This document shows positions 55,513 to 64,000 of a DNA stretch of 64,000 nucleotides, piece by piece. Each line of letters starts with the position of its first letter. The first letter of the stretch is position 1. This stretch comes from Pseudoalteromonas piscicida (GTDB lineage: Bacteria > Pseudomonadota > Gammaproteobacteria > Enterobacterales > Alteromonadaceae). The DNA lies in NCBI RefSeq assembly GCF_000238315.3, contig NZ_CP011924.1, positions 3,464,501 through 3,528,500 on the forward strand, read 5' to 3'. The translations under genes and the position numbers were made by a program. The notes beneath the pieces are model-generated. The model saw only the letters and a program-made list of their open reading frames with translations. It was not told where the DNA came from and searched no databases.

Positions 55513-55983
55513 TTAGCTTGCGTTACACTGAGCTGAGTAGCTAGTCGAAACGCGAGTTTCTACGATGTTGTATAGTGCTTCAGCGTTATTCGCAGGCTGC
55601 GCTGCGTAGTCATTTCTGATAGCGGTTACAATGTCAGCTGTTGCTGCTGCGTCACAGCCACGTACTGCTAACATCGCAGATACGTATTCACCTTGACCTT
55701 CCGCAATTTCTTGCTCAAGTGTAGGGAATGTTTGCTGAATAAACATTGCAGTTTTAACTTCACGACCAGCACAAGATTCTACAGATGAAATTTTTGTAGA
55801 AACAGCAGTCGTACCAAGGTCCCAAATGATATTCGAAATTGCAGCGGCAGTACCATTATCTGGGAATATGATTGCACCGATACCACATTCTTGCCAAGGG
55901 TTTACAGAATCAGAAGCGTGTGCAGCTAGAGGGGCAGTCATTGCGCCAACGATGATTGCTGCAGCTAGAGTTGTTTTAAACAT
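55513..55983 (-). CDS. DUF3015 periplasmic protein
   Basis: The 156 residues include a signal peptide (TTLAAAIIVGAMTAPLAAHA) and the DUF3015 pattern: WQECGIGAIIFPDNGTAAAI, ISSVESCAGREVKTA and a Cys near the C-terminus (YSAQCN). There are four cysteines in the mature part, likely in disulfides. GAGGATG precedes the ATG. It lies directly before the DUF4105 gene, an arrangement I know from other gammaproteobacteria. The function is unknown. Confidence 0.85.
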   Translation of the reverse strand: MFKTTLAAAIIVGAMTAPLAAHASDSVNPWQECGIGAIIFPDNGTAAAISNIIWDLGTTAVSTKISSVESCAGREVKTAMFIQQTFPTLEQEIAEGQGEYVSAMLAVRGCDAAATADIVTAIRNDYAAQPANNAEALYNIVETRVSTSYSAQCNAS

Positions 55984-56164
55984 TTTACATCCTCATAGTT
56001 ATTTTTATTTCGCCTAGTCTTCAAAGGCGGAACGGAATTCTATAGGTTAATTTTTAATTCCACAACAATAACCCCCCCACACTTATAAATTTGTGTAAAT
56101 GCCTCAGGCGGCTTTAGGCTACTGCTGCTATATTCAATACACTTGAATGAGTTTGGTGCTTATC

Positions 56165-56965
56165 ATGGCAATAATTAGTGAATTTAGACCCGGTTATTTT
56201 TGTTGGATTGAATTGTGTTCAAGCGACTGGCAGTCAGCAAAACCCTTCTATAGCCAACTATTTGATTGGCAAATTCTTGACCAACCCATTGGTGAAGATT
56301 GTTATTACACCATGTTGCAAAAAGAAGCCGATGATGTCGCTGCTATGTATCAGATGACCGCTGAGCAACAACAAGGAGGCATGCCTAGTCACTGGCTTGC
56401 TTATGTGGCGGTAGACAATGTCGATGAATGTCTAAACAAAGCCTACGAACTCGGTGCTGAAGTGCTTGCAGGCCCTCACGATGTCCCAGGGGCTGGGCGG
56501 ATGGTGATGTTAAAGGAGCCTGGTGGAGCGGTTTTTGCGTTATGGCAAGAGAGTGGTCATATTGGGACGCAACGTCACCTTGAAGCGAATACCCCTTATT
56601 GGTTTGAATTAGTGAGTAAAAACAGCGCCAAAAGTCGTGACTTTTATTCAGCATTATTTGGGTGGCAAATCGAAGTTAAAGACATGGGAAATATGGACTA
56701 CACCTTATTCAAAGTAAATGAGCAACCCGTCGCTGGCATGTTAGAAATGACGACAGAGTGGGGTGAAGACATTCCTCCGCACTGGATGATTTACATTGCG
56801 GTATTGGACTGTGATAGTAAAGCTGAATATGCCCAAAAGCTTGGCGGAGAAATTTGTGTACCGCCGACAGATATACCAGAAGTGGGTCGCTTTAGCGTGA
56901 TAACCGACCCTCAAGGGGCGGTATTCTCTATCATAGAATCTGCTATGGATGATATTTCAACTTAA
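56165..56965 (+). CDS. Two-domain VOC (glyoxalase-fold) protein
   Basis: The protein of about 266 residues consists of two VOC repeats (about 8-125 and 133-255). They begin PGYFCWIELCSSDWQSAKPF and PYWFELVSKNSAKSRDFY, and each ends in a DPQGAVFSI-like strand. The fold binds a metal and covers glyoxalases, dioxygenases and resistance proteins; the substrate cannot be told. The ATG at 56165 gives the usual N-terminus; an in-frame ATG at 56147 is possible. It converges with the next gene by 4 bp. Confidence 0.85.
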   Translation: MAIISEFRPGYFCWIELCSSDWQSAKPFYSQLFDWQILDQPIGEDCYYTMLQKEADDVAAMYQMTAEQQQGGMPSHWLAYVAVDNVDECLNKAYELGAEVLAGPHDVPGAGRMVMLKEPGGAVFALWQESGHIGTQRHLEANTPYWFELVSKNSAKSRDFYSALFGWQIEVKDMGNMDYTLFKVNEQPVAGMLEMTTEWGEDIPPHWMIYIAVLDCDSKAEYAQKLGGEICVPPTDIPEVGRFSVITDPQGAVFSIIESAMDDIST

Positions 56966-57690
56966 TGCATTTCTAATTCAATCACTTTGCCATGGCAAGT
57001 GGCAAAGTGACCTAAGAGTTTACTAAAGATAATGTCGCGCTCGCCACTGCTATTTAGCTGCTTGATAGACGCAGTTAATTTCGGCAGTAGGTCTTGGTGT
57101 TTGCGATTGATATAGTGATAAATAGGATAACTCGCATCTCGTAGCCTACGCACATAAACCGCGGCGAGTCCTGACTGACATAGCGCACCAAGCGCAAATA
57201 AGTCATCAGCTAAAATTTGTTCTACATGACCTTTTTCAAGCGCTTGAAACGCAGAAACGTCGTTAGAAACCGCATTACAGGTCAACTTCTTACGCTGACA
57301 AACTTGCTCCGTTATTAAACTTCCTTGTATGACCACATAGTCTTGCTGGGTCGACAAAGTACAATGTTCCTTCTTGAGACAAAACACCGCCATTTGCACG
57401 GTTACAAGTGGTTCGGGTATTTGCAGTAAGTTAGGATAGGCATTTGCAATAGCGCTAGTGCGTCCTGCTTCCGCATCATAAAACCCTTGATCTACATATT
57501 CTAATCCGCGCTCACTGGGTAACACGACGAGTGTGGGGGTGATATCCAAAGGTGCGTATATCTTTTGCATGAGTTGCGCGATTTGCTGTTGGCCAAGCTG
57601 ATAAGCGACCAGCTCACTGACATTGATTTGGTAGGCGAACGCCGCCTTGTGGATAAAGAGAAGCAAGAGGGTGCTAAGTGCGAGTTTCAC
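56962..57690 (-). CDS. Periplasmic solute-binding (SBP_bac_3-like) protein
   Basis: This 242-residue protein has a signal peptide (LALSTLLLLFIHKAAFAYQ) and the two-lobe pattern of amino-acid-binding-like proteins (TLVVLPSERGLEYVDQG, EKGHVEQILADDLFAL). Four or more cysteines suggest disulfides. The start is GTG with AAGGA upstream. No transporter genes are adjacent; such orphan proteins occur widely in marine gammaproteobacteria and their role is not known. Confidence 0.75.
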   Translation of the reverse strand: MKLALSTLLLLFIHKAAFAYQINVSELVAYQLGQQQIAQLMQKIYAPLDITPTLVVLPSERGLEYVDQGFYDAEAGRTSAIANAYPNLLQIPEPLVTVQMAVFCLKKEHCTLSTQQDYVVIQGSLITEQVCQRKKLTCNAVSNDVSAFQALEKGHVEQILADDLFALGALCQSGLAAVYVRRLRDASYPIYHYINRKHQDLLPKLTASIKQLNSSGERDIIFSKLLGHFATCHGKVIELEMH

Positions 57691-57847
57691 AACATATCCT
57701 TACGGTTTTCAGAGTTATAACTGTAGCAAAGTTGTCAGAAAGTGAAAAAGTACATCATAAAAATGAATTCAGTCGAGATTGACCTTGAGTTTAGTAAACT
57801 CATACCAATTGTAATAGTTTGAGCATAAAAATCGTGAGGAGAAGGAT

Positions 57848-58513
57848 ATGACACTACATGTTTTAGTGACCGGTGCTAACCGTGGGATCGGATTAGAGTT
57901 TTGTAAACAATACTTATCTCTAGGCTGCAAAGTAACTGCGGTTGTTCGCAAAGCATCGGCAGAACTAGAATCTCTAGGCGTGGATATCATTGAAGATATC
58001 GATGTTGCGACAGAAAATGGTGCGAAAAAGTTATTGGCGGCATTGGGCTCGAAGAAGATAGACATTCTTATTAATAACGCTGGGGTATTTCATAATGAAA
58101 CGCTAGCGGAAATGGATTTTGAAAATATCGACCACCAATTTAACGTTAATGCGTTAGGACCAATTCGAGTTACTCATGCACTGCTCGATAACCTCAAAAC
58201 AGGTAGTAAAGTTGCCATGATCACAAGTCGTATGGGTTCGATTGCAGATAATGGTTCTGGTGGTTACATTGGTTATAGAATGTCGAAAGCAGCATTAAAC
58301 GCGGCGAGTGTGAGTATGGCTCACGAGCTGAAAAACCAAGATATCGCTGTTGGACTATTCCATCCAGGCTTTGTACAAACGCAGATGGTGGGATTTGCAG
58401 GTGATATTGGTCCAGATGTTGCGGCGGAACGTTTAATTAAGAGAATTGAACACCTAACTATCGAAAACAGTGGTGGTTTTTGGCACTCCAATGGCGACAC
58501 GCTTCCTTGGTAA
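57848..58513 (+). CDS. Short-chain dehydrogenase/reductase
   Basis: The 221 residues have the NAD(P)-binding TGANRGIGLEF near the N-terminus, the NNAG motif (INNAGVF), the Ser region AMITSRMGS, and the catalytic YRMSKAALN. It resembles the CsgA/sniffer-like SDRs of unknown substrate. GAGGAGAAGGA lies just before the ATG. A lone ATACCAATTGTAATA segment at 57802-57816, like the end of MITE 1, lies in its leader. Confidence 0.88.
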   Translation: MTLHVLVTGANRGIGLEFCKQYLSLGCKVTAVVRKASAELESLGVDIIEDIDVATENGAKKLLAALGSKKIDILINNAGVFHNETLAEMDFENIDHQFNVNALGPIRVTHALLDNLKTGSKVAMITSRMGSIADNGSGGYIGYRMSKAALNAASVSMAHELKNQDIAVGLFHPGFVQTQMVGFAGDIGPDVAAERLIKRIEHLTIENSGGFWHSNGDTLPW

Positions 58514-58520
58514 TCAAGCT

Positions 58521-58542
58521 GGGCGCATCGTCGCCCCCTTTT
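58521..58542 (+). terminator. Possible terminator after the SDR gene
   Basis: A 5-bp GC stem GGGCG / CGCCC with a 6-nt loop is followed by CCTTTT, 8 bp after the stop codon. The stem is short, so this is a moderate call. Confidence 0.5.
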
Positions 58543-58600
58543 CAGCCATCAGCCATCTAACTGTGCTAATATAAAGCAAATACTCAGATGGTAACCTTTG

Positions 58601-58972
58601 ATGGAATTACAACAAGATACCCCATTGTCACTGCCGCTTTTTTTGTTAGACGACAACATCGAGAATCGTGATATCGACTCTCCAGATGCTGAAGTATCAG
58701 TGATGTTGAGTGAGAACCTCCTTGCTCATTTGTGCCAAAACCCAAAAGAAGATGAGAATATTAGCTTGCATATTGATGACTATGCGCTCAACAACATCAG
58801 TACGACAGTGACTGAGTTGATAGGGGCAGAGCATCAGTTGCAATTGCTCATTAATCGCGGGCCTATTCTCAGTGCTGTGCTGAGCACCAGTAGCGATGCA
58901 TTATTTGTCTCGCCTCCAGTAGAAATGATGCCGACTTTTGATCTTGGGCTGGATGACGACGAGGGCGAGTAA
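58601..58972 (+). CDS. Small acidic hypothetical protein upstream of cti
   Basis: The protein of about 123 residues is strongly acidic, with DDNIENRDIDSPDAE near the start and DLGLDDDEGE at the end. It has no signal peptide or membrane segment. I do not recognise a family. Its stop codon abuts the ATG of the fatty-acid isomerase gene, so the two are very likely cotranslated. The ATG at 58601 is taken as start (an in-frame TTG lies one codon before). Confidence 0.65.
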   Translation: MELQQDTPLSLPLFLLDDNIENRDIDSPDAEVSVMLSENLLAHLCQNPKEDENISLHIDDYALNNISTTVTELIGAEHQLQLLINRGPILSAVLSTSSDALFVSPPVEMMPTFDLGLDDDEGE

Positions 58973-61306
58973 ATGTCTAAACGTGTACTGTTTTGTGCGG
59001 TGGTTGTCGCCGTGCTTTCTGGATGTGTGGCTTTGGGTGTGTCTAAATATGATGATATGTTTGGACCAGAGCAACCCCAAGCACGAATCGAACAATATCA
59101 CCAAGGCGGTGCACGTTACTTACAAAGCGTGAAGCCCATTTTGGAGTCGCGTTGTGTGGTTTGTCATGGTTGTTATGATGCACCTTGCCAGCTCAAACTG
59201 TCATCTCCAGAAGGAATAGATAGGGGATTGTCGAAGGAATTAGTGTATGACGGCACGCGGTTGTTAGCTCAAACACCAACCCGGCTGTTGTTTGACGCCC
59301 AAACTACGACACAGTGGCGTGAGCGTGGTTTTACCCCAGTGCTGAATGAGCGCAATCAATCTGAATACAGCAACCTAGCTGGAAGTGTGCTTTATAATAG
59401 CTTGCTGTTAAAAATGTCTCATCGTTTTCCTGAGCAAGGCATCTTGGGTAAAGAGTTTGATTTCTCTTTAGATAGAACGCAGTCTTGCCCAACCATGGAT
59501 GAATTTTCTACCCTTGCGAAACAACAGCCTCATGCGGGTATGCCCTACGGCTTACCAGCGCTCACGCAGGATGAATTCAAAACCTTGGAAGCATGGCTGC
59601 AAAGTGGCAGTAAAATGAGCCAGATTGCGAAGCCAAGTATTGCAGCACAAAAAGAAGTGAAGAAGTGGGAACAATTTCTTAATCAGGACTCGAATAAACA
59701 CCGCCTTGCCGCGCGTTATATATTTGAGCATTGGTATTTAGCCCATATCCACTTCCCTCATCTGGATGACCCCGCGTTTTTCCAATTGGTACGCTCAAGC
59801 ACACCGCCTGGTCAGCCAATCGCGCTGGTGAGCTCGGTGCGTCCGTTTGACGATCCTGAGATCGATAGGGTGTATTATCGATTGATGCAAGTGCGCAGTA
59901 CTATTTTGTCAAAAACTCACATGCCACTGGCATTGAACGACGCTAAGCTATCACGGTTACATCAGCAATTTTATGCAGCGGATTATCACGTGGATGAACT
60001 GCCAGGTTATGAGCCAGAGCTTGCAGCAAACCCATTTAAGGTATTCAAAGATATTCCGGTCAATTCTCGTTATCAATTTATGCTGGATGAGGCCGAGTTA
60101 ATTGTAAAAGGCTTTATCAAAGGCCCTGTATGCCGAGGTCAAATAGCGCTTAACGTCATTAACGACCATTTTTGGGTGGCGTTTGTTGATCCTGAAAAAA
60201 ATAGCAATGAAGCGGTGAACCAGCTGCTGCTTAAACATGATGAAGATTTGGTGCTACCTGCGGCTGAGCAAAGTAATGCGTTACCGCTTTCCAGTTGGGC
60301 TAAATACGCTACTAAGCAGCAGGATTACTTACGTGCTAAAACTGAGCTTGCAGATAAGATGTTTGCCGATGGGCAGCGTCTCAATATGGACTTGATTTGG
60401 CGTGGTGAGGGGGAAAACCCGAATGCAGCATTAACTATCTTCCGTCATTTTGACAGCGCAACGGTGGTTAAAGGTTTTATTGGTCAGCCTCCCAAAACAG
60501 CTTGGGTATTAGACTATGCCTTGTTCGAGCGCATTCACTACTTACTGGTGGCGGGTTTTGATGTGTATGGCAACATTGGTCATCAGCTGATCACACGCTT
60601 ATATATGGACTTCTTGAGGCTTGAAGGTGAGCAAAACTTTTTAAATTTACTGCCACTTAGTCATCGTCAGGAAATTAAACGCTATTGGTATCGTAAGTCA
60701 CACTTGAGTTTAAGTGAGTTTATCAATCGTAAATCACTAATCGGTGCGCCAACGGGGATAAAATACGAAACGGACGATCCAAAGCAAGAGCTGTATGACA
60801 AACTGCATGCTGTGCTTAAACCCGTTCTAAATCGGGATTATGACTATCAAGCCGTAGGCAAGCCACTGCAGGCACTCAATAGCATGTCCGTTAGGGCGAT
60901 TAATTTGCTTCCTCAGGTCTCGTTTATTATTACTAAACAAAGCGACGGTTCACATCAAGCGTTCTCGCTATTACACCATAATGCTCACTACAACATCTCC
61001 AGTTTGTTAAATGAAGAAGGGCAAAGAGCTTATACAGAAGACACTGCGACGATTGTGCCAGGCTTTATCGGAGATTACCCAGAGGCAATTTGGTATTTAG
61101 AAAGCGAGGCAGCACAAGAGGACTTCGTCTCATCATTTAGCCACATGAATAGTGAGTCGGATTACCGAGCGCTACGAGCGAAATACGGGATCCGCAGGAC
61201 TCACCCAGAGTTTTGGCGTTACAGTGATTTGATCCACGATATTGCCAAGCAAACACGTGGCGTTGAATATGGCTTATTTGATTATAACCGGTTAGAAAAT
61301 CGCTAA
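58973..61306 (+). CDS. cti: Fatty acid cis/trans isomerase
   Basis: The 777 residues match the periplasmic Cti enzyme known from Pseudomonas and Vibrio. There is a lipoprotein-like signal (AVVVAVLSGC, Cys18) and a c-type haem site CVVCH at about 61-65 within a Cys-rich stretch (HGCYDAPCQ). Long conserved segments follow (FEHWYLAHIHFPHLDDP, FDVYGNIGHQLITRLYMDFL). Cti converts cis to trans unsaturated fatty acids in membrane lipids and makes the membrane stiffer during solvent or heat stress. It follows the small acidic protein with no gap and ends in a strong terminator. Confidence 0.92.
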   Translation: MSKRVLFCAVVVAVLSGCVALGVSKYDDMFGPEQPQARIEQYHQGGARYLQSVKPILESRCVVCHGCYDAPCQLKLSSPEGIDRGLSKELVYDGTRLLAQTPTRLLFDAQTTTQWRERGFTPVLNERNQSEYSNLAGSVLYNSLLLKMSHRFPEQGILGKEFDFSLDRTQSCPTMDEFSTLAKQQPHAGMPYGLPALTQDEFKTLEAWLQSGSKMSQIAKPSIAAQKEVKKWEQFLNQDSNKHRLAARYIFEHWYLAHIHFPHLDDPAFFQLVRSSTPPGQPIALVSSVRPFDDPEIDRVYYRLMQVRSTILSKTHMPLALNDAKLSRLHQQFYAADYHVDELPGYEPELAANPFKVFKDIPVNSRYQFMLDEAELIVKGFIKGPVCRGQIALNVINDHFWVAFVDPEKNSNEAVNQLLLKHDEDLVLPAAEQSNALPLSSWAKYATKQQDYLRAKTELADKMFADGQRLNMDLIWRGEGENPNAALTIFRHFDSATVVKGFIGQPPKTAWVLDYALFERIHYLLVAGFDVYGNIGHQLITRLYMDFLRLEGEQNFLNLLPLSHRQEIKRYWYRKSHLSLSEFINRKSLIGAPTGIKYETDDPKQELYDKLHAVLKPVLNRDYDYQAVGKPLQALNSMSVRAINLLPQVSFIITKQSDGSHQAFSLLHHNAHYNISSLLNEEGQRAYTEDTATIVPGFIGDYPEAIWYLESEAAQEDFVSSFSHMNSESDYRALRAKYGIRRTHPEFWRYSDLIHDIAKQTRGVEYGLFDYNRLENR

Positions 61307-61332
61307 AAATGGAGTCTTCGGACTCCATTTTT
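61305..61332. terminator. Bidirectional terminator between cti and the peroxiredoxin gene
   Basis: A perfect 12-bp stem (AAAAATGGAGTC / GACTCCATTTTT) is closed by a TTCG tetraloop. It starts in the cti stop codon and has A- and T-runs suited to both directions. Confidence 0.94.
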
Positions 61333-61343
61333 ATGTGCTTTTC

Positions 61344-61970
61344 CTATAGTTGACTCGCGGCTTTTACCGCAGCTAGTAGCACACTTTCATCCAATCTCAC
61401 TTTGTAATTTGGGTTTGCGTATTGAAATTGGATCAAGCCCTTCTTATCGACTACAAATACCGCCGGCACCGGCAAGGCAACTTTATCGTTCCCCTCAAAA
61501 TCAACAAAATTTACGCCCAACTTGTTGCGATAAGCAAGGGCTGTTTTATCATCTAGGAAATAGGCGAGACCTAACGCTTGGCTCATCCGCATTTCGTTAT
61601 CAGACAACAGTTGGTAGTGAGGGGATTCAATTGTACTTTTTGCCAGTGCCTCAGGTGAGTCTGGTGCGATAGCAATAATTTGTGCCCCCATTTTAACAAG
61701 CTGTGGTTCAATTTCTTGGATCCCCGCGAGCTGTCTTGAACAGTATGGACACCAGCCACCACGATAAATCACCAGTACGGTGATATTTTCTTTATAGCGT
61801 GTCGCGAGGTCGACAGTTTTACCTGACTTATCTTTGAGTTGTAATGCAGGGGCATCAATGCCGGGAAGGAGTGGGCTCACTTGCTCAGGTGCTGCGGCGA
61901 TATTGGTGATTTCAGCTGCGCTGACAAAGGCTGAGCAAACCAAAGCGAGCGATAAAATAAAATGACGCAT
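61344..61970 (-). CDS. Peroxiredoxin-like (AhpC/TSA) exported protein
   Basis: This 208-residue protein has a signal peptide (LSLALVCSAFVSAAE) and a thioredoxin-fold peroxiredoxin-like domain. The redox motif YRGGWCPYCSRQL resembles the CxxC of PRX-like2 proteins and differs from the classical AhpC motif. It probably removes peroxides or acts as a thiol oxidoreductase in the periplasm. It converges with cti and shares its terminator. Confidence 0.85.
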   Translation of the reverse strand: MRHFILSLALVCSAFVSAAEITNIAAAPEQVSPLLPGIDAPALQLKDKSGKTVDLATRYKENITVLVIYRGGWCPYCSRQLAGIQEIEPQLVKMGAQIIAIAPDSPEALAKSTIESPHYQLLSDNEMRMSQALGLAYFLDDKTALAYRNKLGVNFVDFEGNDKVALPVPAVFVVDKKGLIQFQYANPNYKVRLDESVLLAAVKAASQL

Positions 61971-62084
61971 AAAAAGTTCCTAGGGTTTCAAGTTGATATC
62001 GACTCAGAAGACCTAAGCGCTGGCGAAAATCTTTCACTTCGGTATGATATCGCTCGTAATTGATTTCCATGAAGAGAGAGCACA

Positions 62085-62705
62085 ATGTCTGCAAACATCA
62101 CTAAGCTTGTGGTTATGCTAGAAATGCAACATGCCATGAACACCAAAGTACACCAACAATGGTTTGAACAAGGGTTTGAATGGTACCGCGCAATTTGGGT
62201 TGAGTGTGCAGAAATGCTAGATCACTACGGTTGGAAATGGTGGAAAAAGCAAACGCCAGATACTGAGCAAGTGATTTTAGAGCTAGTGGATATTTTTCAT
62301 TTTGGCTTGTCTTTACGTATCGATGGCGAAACGTCATTTGAGCAACTAGCGACTCAGTTAGAAGCTCAATTGGCAAAGCCGACTACCGCAGAAGACTTCA
62401 AGGAAACCCTTGAATTGCTTGCAAGTGCGGCTGTGACCAAACGCGAATTTGATGCCCATGCGTTTGCGGGATGTATGCAGCAAGTCGGGATGTCTATTGA
62501 TGACCTATACCGTGGATATGTCGGTAAAAACACGCTTAACTTCTTCCGTCAAGACCATGGCTATAAAGATGGTTCTTATATCAAGGTATGGAATGGCCAA
62601 GAAGATAACGAACACTTAGTCGAAGTGGTAAAAAGTCTAGATACAGCGCACCCAGACTTTAAAACACACGTGTACGACGGCTTAAAAGCTCGCTACCCAG
62701 CTTAA
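62085..62705 (+). CDS. Dimeric dUTP diphosphatase (all-alpha NTP-PPase type)
   Basis: The 206 residues resemble the dimeric dUTPase family found in Campylobacter, trypanosomatids and some gammaproteobacteria, not the trimeric Dut. The Mg2+-binding acidic residues lie in WVECAEMLDHYGWKWWK and VILELVDIFHFGLSL. Later family segments are YRGYVGKNTLNFFRQDHGYK and KVWNGQEDN. It hydrolyses dUTP to dUMP and so prevents uracil entering DNA. It converges with yrfG by 4 bp. Whether a trimeric dut also exists in the genome cannot be seen here. Confidence 0.87.
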   Translation: MSANITKLVVMLEMQHAMNTKVHQQWFEQGFEWYRAIWVECAEMLDHYGWKWWKKQTPDTEQVILELVDIFHFGLSLRIDGETSFEQLATQLEAQLAKPTTAEDFKETLELLASAAVTKREFDAHAFAGCMQQVGMSIDDLYRGYVGKNTLNFFRQDHGYKDGSYIKVWNGQEDNEHLVEVVKSLDTAHPDFKTHVYDGLKARYPA

Positions 62706-63367
62706 TCTATAATAGGTAGCAAGGTACGGTAATCGGAGACTGAAAGATATTCAGTGATCTCTCGCTCTGGTTGCCGACTGTCAGGGTTAGCAACGGCAAG
62801 CAAATGGCCAATACCAAATTCTTTCGCAGCATTTAACACGCTAATGCTATCGTCCACAAATAAAGTGCGGGACTTATCAAAGCCCAAATCACGCTCTACC
62901 TGTTGCCACAATATCTGACTTTCCTTACTTACGCCATATTCATGGGTTGAAACCAATTTGTCGAGATACTTATCGAATTGGGTACGCTCAATTTTCAAAC
63001 TTAGGCTGTTTGGGTGAGCGTTGGTCAACAAGATAAGCTGTTTTCCACTCTTTCTTAAGGCCTCTAAAAACGCTGGTACATCCTCACGAATTGAGATCAA
63101 GTGTTGCACTTCACGTTTAAGCTCCATAATGGGTAGCTGTAGTTGCTCCTGCCAATAATCTAGGCAATACCATTCTATCTGGCCCATTACCGCGTCATAA
63201 CGCGCGAGGATGTCGGCCCTTGCAGCCTCAAGGGTTAAGCCTTGACGTTTTGCGTGTGCCTTAGGCACGACGTCGAGAAAAAAGTGATTATCAAAATGGA
63301 GGTCGAGTAATGTGCCATCCATATCTAACAAAACGGTATCGATATTTGACCAATTTAGCATAGGCAT
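62702..63367 (-). CDS. yrfG: GMP/IMP nucleotidase (HAD family)
   Basis: The 221-residue HAD hydrolase has motif I VLLDMDGTLLDL, motif II ILLTNAHP, a Lys in SKESQILWQQ and motif IV LFVDDSISVL. E. coli YrfG, which lies next to nudE as here, removes phosphate from GMP and IMP. The neighbourhood and length agree with that. It is divergent from nudE with about 55 bp between them. Confidence 0.88.
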   Translation of the reverse strand: MPMLNWSNIDTVLLDMDGTLLDLHFDNHFFLDVVPKAHAKRQGLTLEAARADILARYDAVMGQIEWYCLDYWQEQLQLPIMELKREVQHLISIREDVPAFLEALRKSGKQLILLTNAHPNSLSLKIERTQFDKYLDKLVSTHEYGVSKESQILWQQVERDLGFDKSRTLFVDDSISVLNAAKEFGIGHLLAVANPDSRQPEREITEYLSVSDYRTLLPIID

Positions 63368-63422
63368 TTAACTTCAAAGGCTTTATGATTAGGTTATTCG
63401 CCATGATAGCAAATAATGATCT

Positions 63423-63986
63423 ATGTCACATAAAAAGCATCCCACACCACCAGAAATTTTAGCTTGCGACGTCGTGGCTAAAAGCAAATTATTCACGGTA
63501 GAAGCACTTTCGTTATCTTTTTCAAATGGCGAGCAACGAGAATACGAAAGAGTTCGTGGCGGTGGTCGTGGCGCAGTAATGATCGTGCCCATAACTGCTG
63601 ATAATGAGCTATTATTAGTGAGAGAATACTGTGCAGGAACACATGACTATCAACTCGGCTTTCCCAAAGGGCTAATTGACCCTGGCGAAACCCCGGTGGA
63701 AGCGGGTAACCGAGAGCTAAAAGAAGAAGTGGGTTTTGGTGCAAATGCTTTCTCTGAACTCAAAATAGTGTCACTGGCACCGAGTTACTTTAATGCCAAA
63801 ATGCATATTTTGGTCGCTAGTGAACTTTACCCTGAGCAGCTTGAAGGTGATGAGCCAGAGCCACTGGTAGTAGTGAAGTGGCCGCTAGATAAACTATATG
63901 ACCTGTTACATCAAGAGGACTTTACCGAAGCAAGAAGTGTCGCGGCACTACTGTTATTAAAAGCACATTTGAATTTGGAGGCGTAA
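63423..63986 (+). CDS. nudE: ADP compounds hydrolase NudE
   Basis: The 187-residue Nudix protein carries the Nudix box beginning GLIDPGETPVEAGN and ending RELKEEVGF, with the catalytic Glu pair present. The segment LLLVREYCAGTHDYQLGFPK matches NudE, which hydrolyses NADH, ADP-ribose and diadenosine polyphosphates. Its pairing with yrfG is as in E. coli. No clear ribosome binding site is visible before the ATG. Confidence 0.9.
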   Translation: MSHKKHPTPPEILACDVVAKSKLFTVEALSLSFSNGEQREYERVRGGGRGAVMIVPITADNELLLVREYCAGTHDYQLGFPKGLIDPGETPVEAGNRELKEEVGFGANAFSELKIVSLAPSYFNAKMHILVASELYPEQLEGDEPEPLVVVKWPLDKLYDLLHQEDFTEARSVAALLLLKAHLNLEA

Positions 63987-63987
63987 A

Positions 63988-64000
63988 TTGCAGTCCTATT
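63988..64000 (+). CDS. Possible start of the next gene (partial)
   Basis: A TTG start at 63988 follows GGAGG at good spacing, 1 bp after the nudE stop. In related genomes cysQ often follows nudE. Only four codons are in the window, so the identity is a guess. Confidence 0.3.

Noticed and set aside
57802..57816. Second MITE of the ATACCAATTG type
   Set aside because: Only one end-like segment (ATACCAATTGTAATA) is present, with no matching partner at a MITE-like distance; it may be a remnant.
1..64000. CRISPR array, rRNA, tRNA, prophage or complete insertion sequence
   Set aside because: No regularly spaced short repeats, no rRNA or tRNA-like segments and no transposase or phage genes were recognised on reading both strands.

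Overview
The window reads as a chromosomal segment of a marine gammaproteobacterium, most like Pseudoalteromonas. That placement rests on gene order and protein resemblance (glnA/ntrBC block, nudE-yrfG pair, AcnB, TypA, UvrD and TmcA of gammaproteobacterial type) and on short intergenic elements with ATACCAATTG-like ends. It is inference, since no database was searched. Coding density is high and most genes are ordinary chromosomal genes. The unusual material lies in the first 10 kb and between 18 and 40 kb.

Layout. 1-9.7 kb: a catechol siderophore locus. It has a PepSY membrane protein broken by an in-frame stop, a tightly packed minus-strand operon entC-entE-entB-vibH-entA, a FhuF-type ferric-siderophore reductase and a divergent PvdE/SyrD-type ABC exporter. 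9.9-17.9 kb: a Tag-like glycosylase, SelO, an MsbA-like ABC protein, an OmpA-family porin-like protein and AcnB. 18.1-22.2 kb: a PF10014-type 2OG-Fe dioxygenase with a cysteine-desulfurase-like PLP enzyme, then a cyclic-nucleotide-binding protein and a 58-residue double-glycine peptide. The last part of this block is present twice in a perfect 1,170-bp tandem duplication that ends at a MITE. 22.3-29.4 kb: the nitrogen block ntrC-ntrB, DUF4124 and glnA, with a sigma-54 promoter and NtrC sites. The 5' part of glnA and its control region are duplicated (1,245 bp), again ending at a MITE. 29.4-39.2 kb: a MacB/HlyD-type efflux locus with two permeases (one frameshifted), an ATPase, a membrane-fusion protein and its own sigma-54 two-component system. 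39.5-64 kb: typA, a CheW protein with an inserted CZB domain, a periplasmic binding protein, tmcA, uvrD, cheV, a K+ channel, tesB, a three-lipoprotein CsgG/DUF4810/DUF799 operon, DUF4105/DUF3015, VOC and SDR proteins, fatty-acid cis/trans isomerase, a peroxiredoxin, a dimeric dUTPase, yrfG and nudE.

How the genes work together. EntC, EntB and EntA make 2,3-dihydroxybenzoate. EntE loads it on the carrier domain of EntB, and the free-standing VibH-like condensation domain would pass it to a soluble amine. The ABC exporter and the FhuF reductase would handle export and iron release. NtrB/NtrC control glnA and probably their own gene. The efflux locus has two sigma-54 promoters with the same operator geometry, and the dedicated activator is encoded between them. 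Both tandem duplications stop at MITE ends, so either they share a cause in the cell or they are gap-closure errors in the assembly. That should be settled before anything is built on the duplicated genes.
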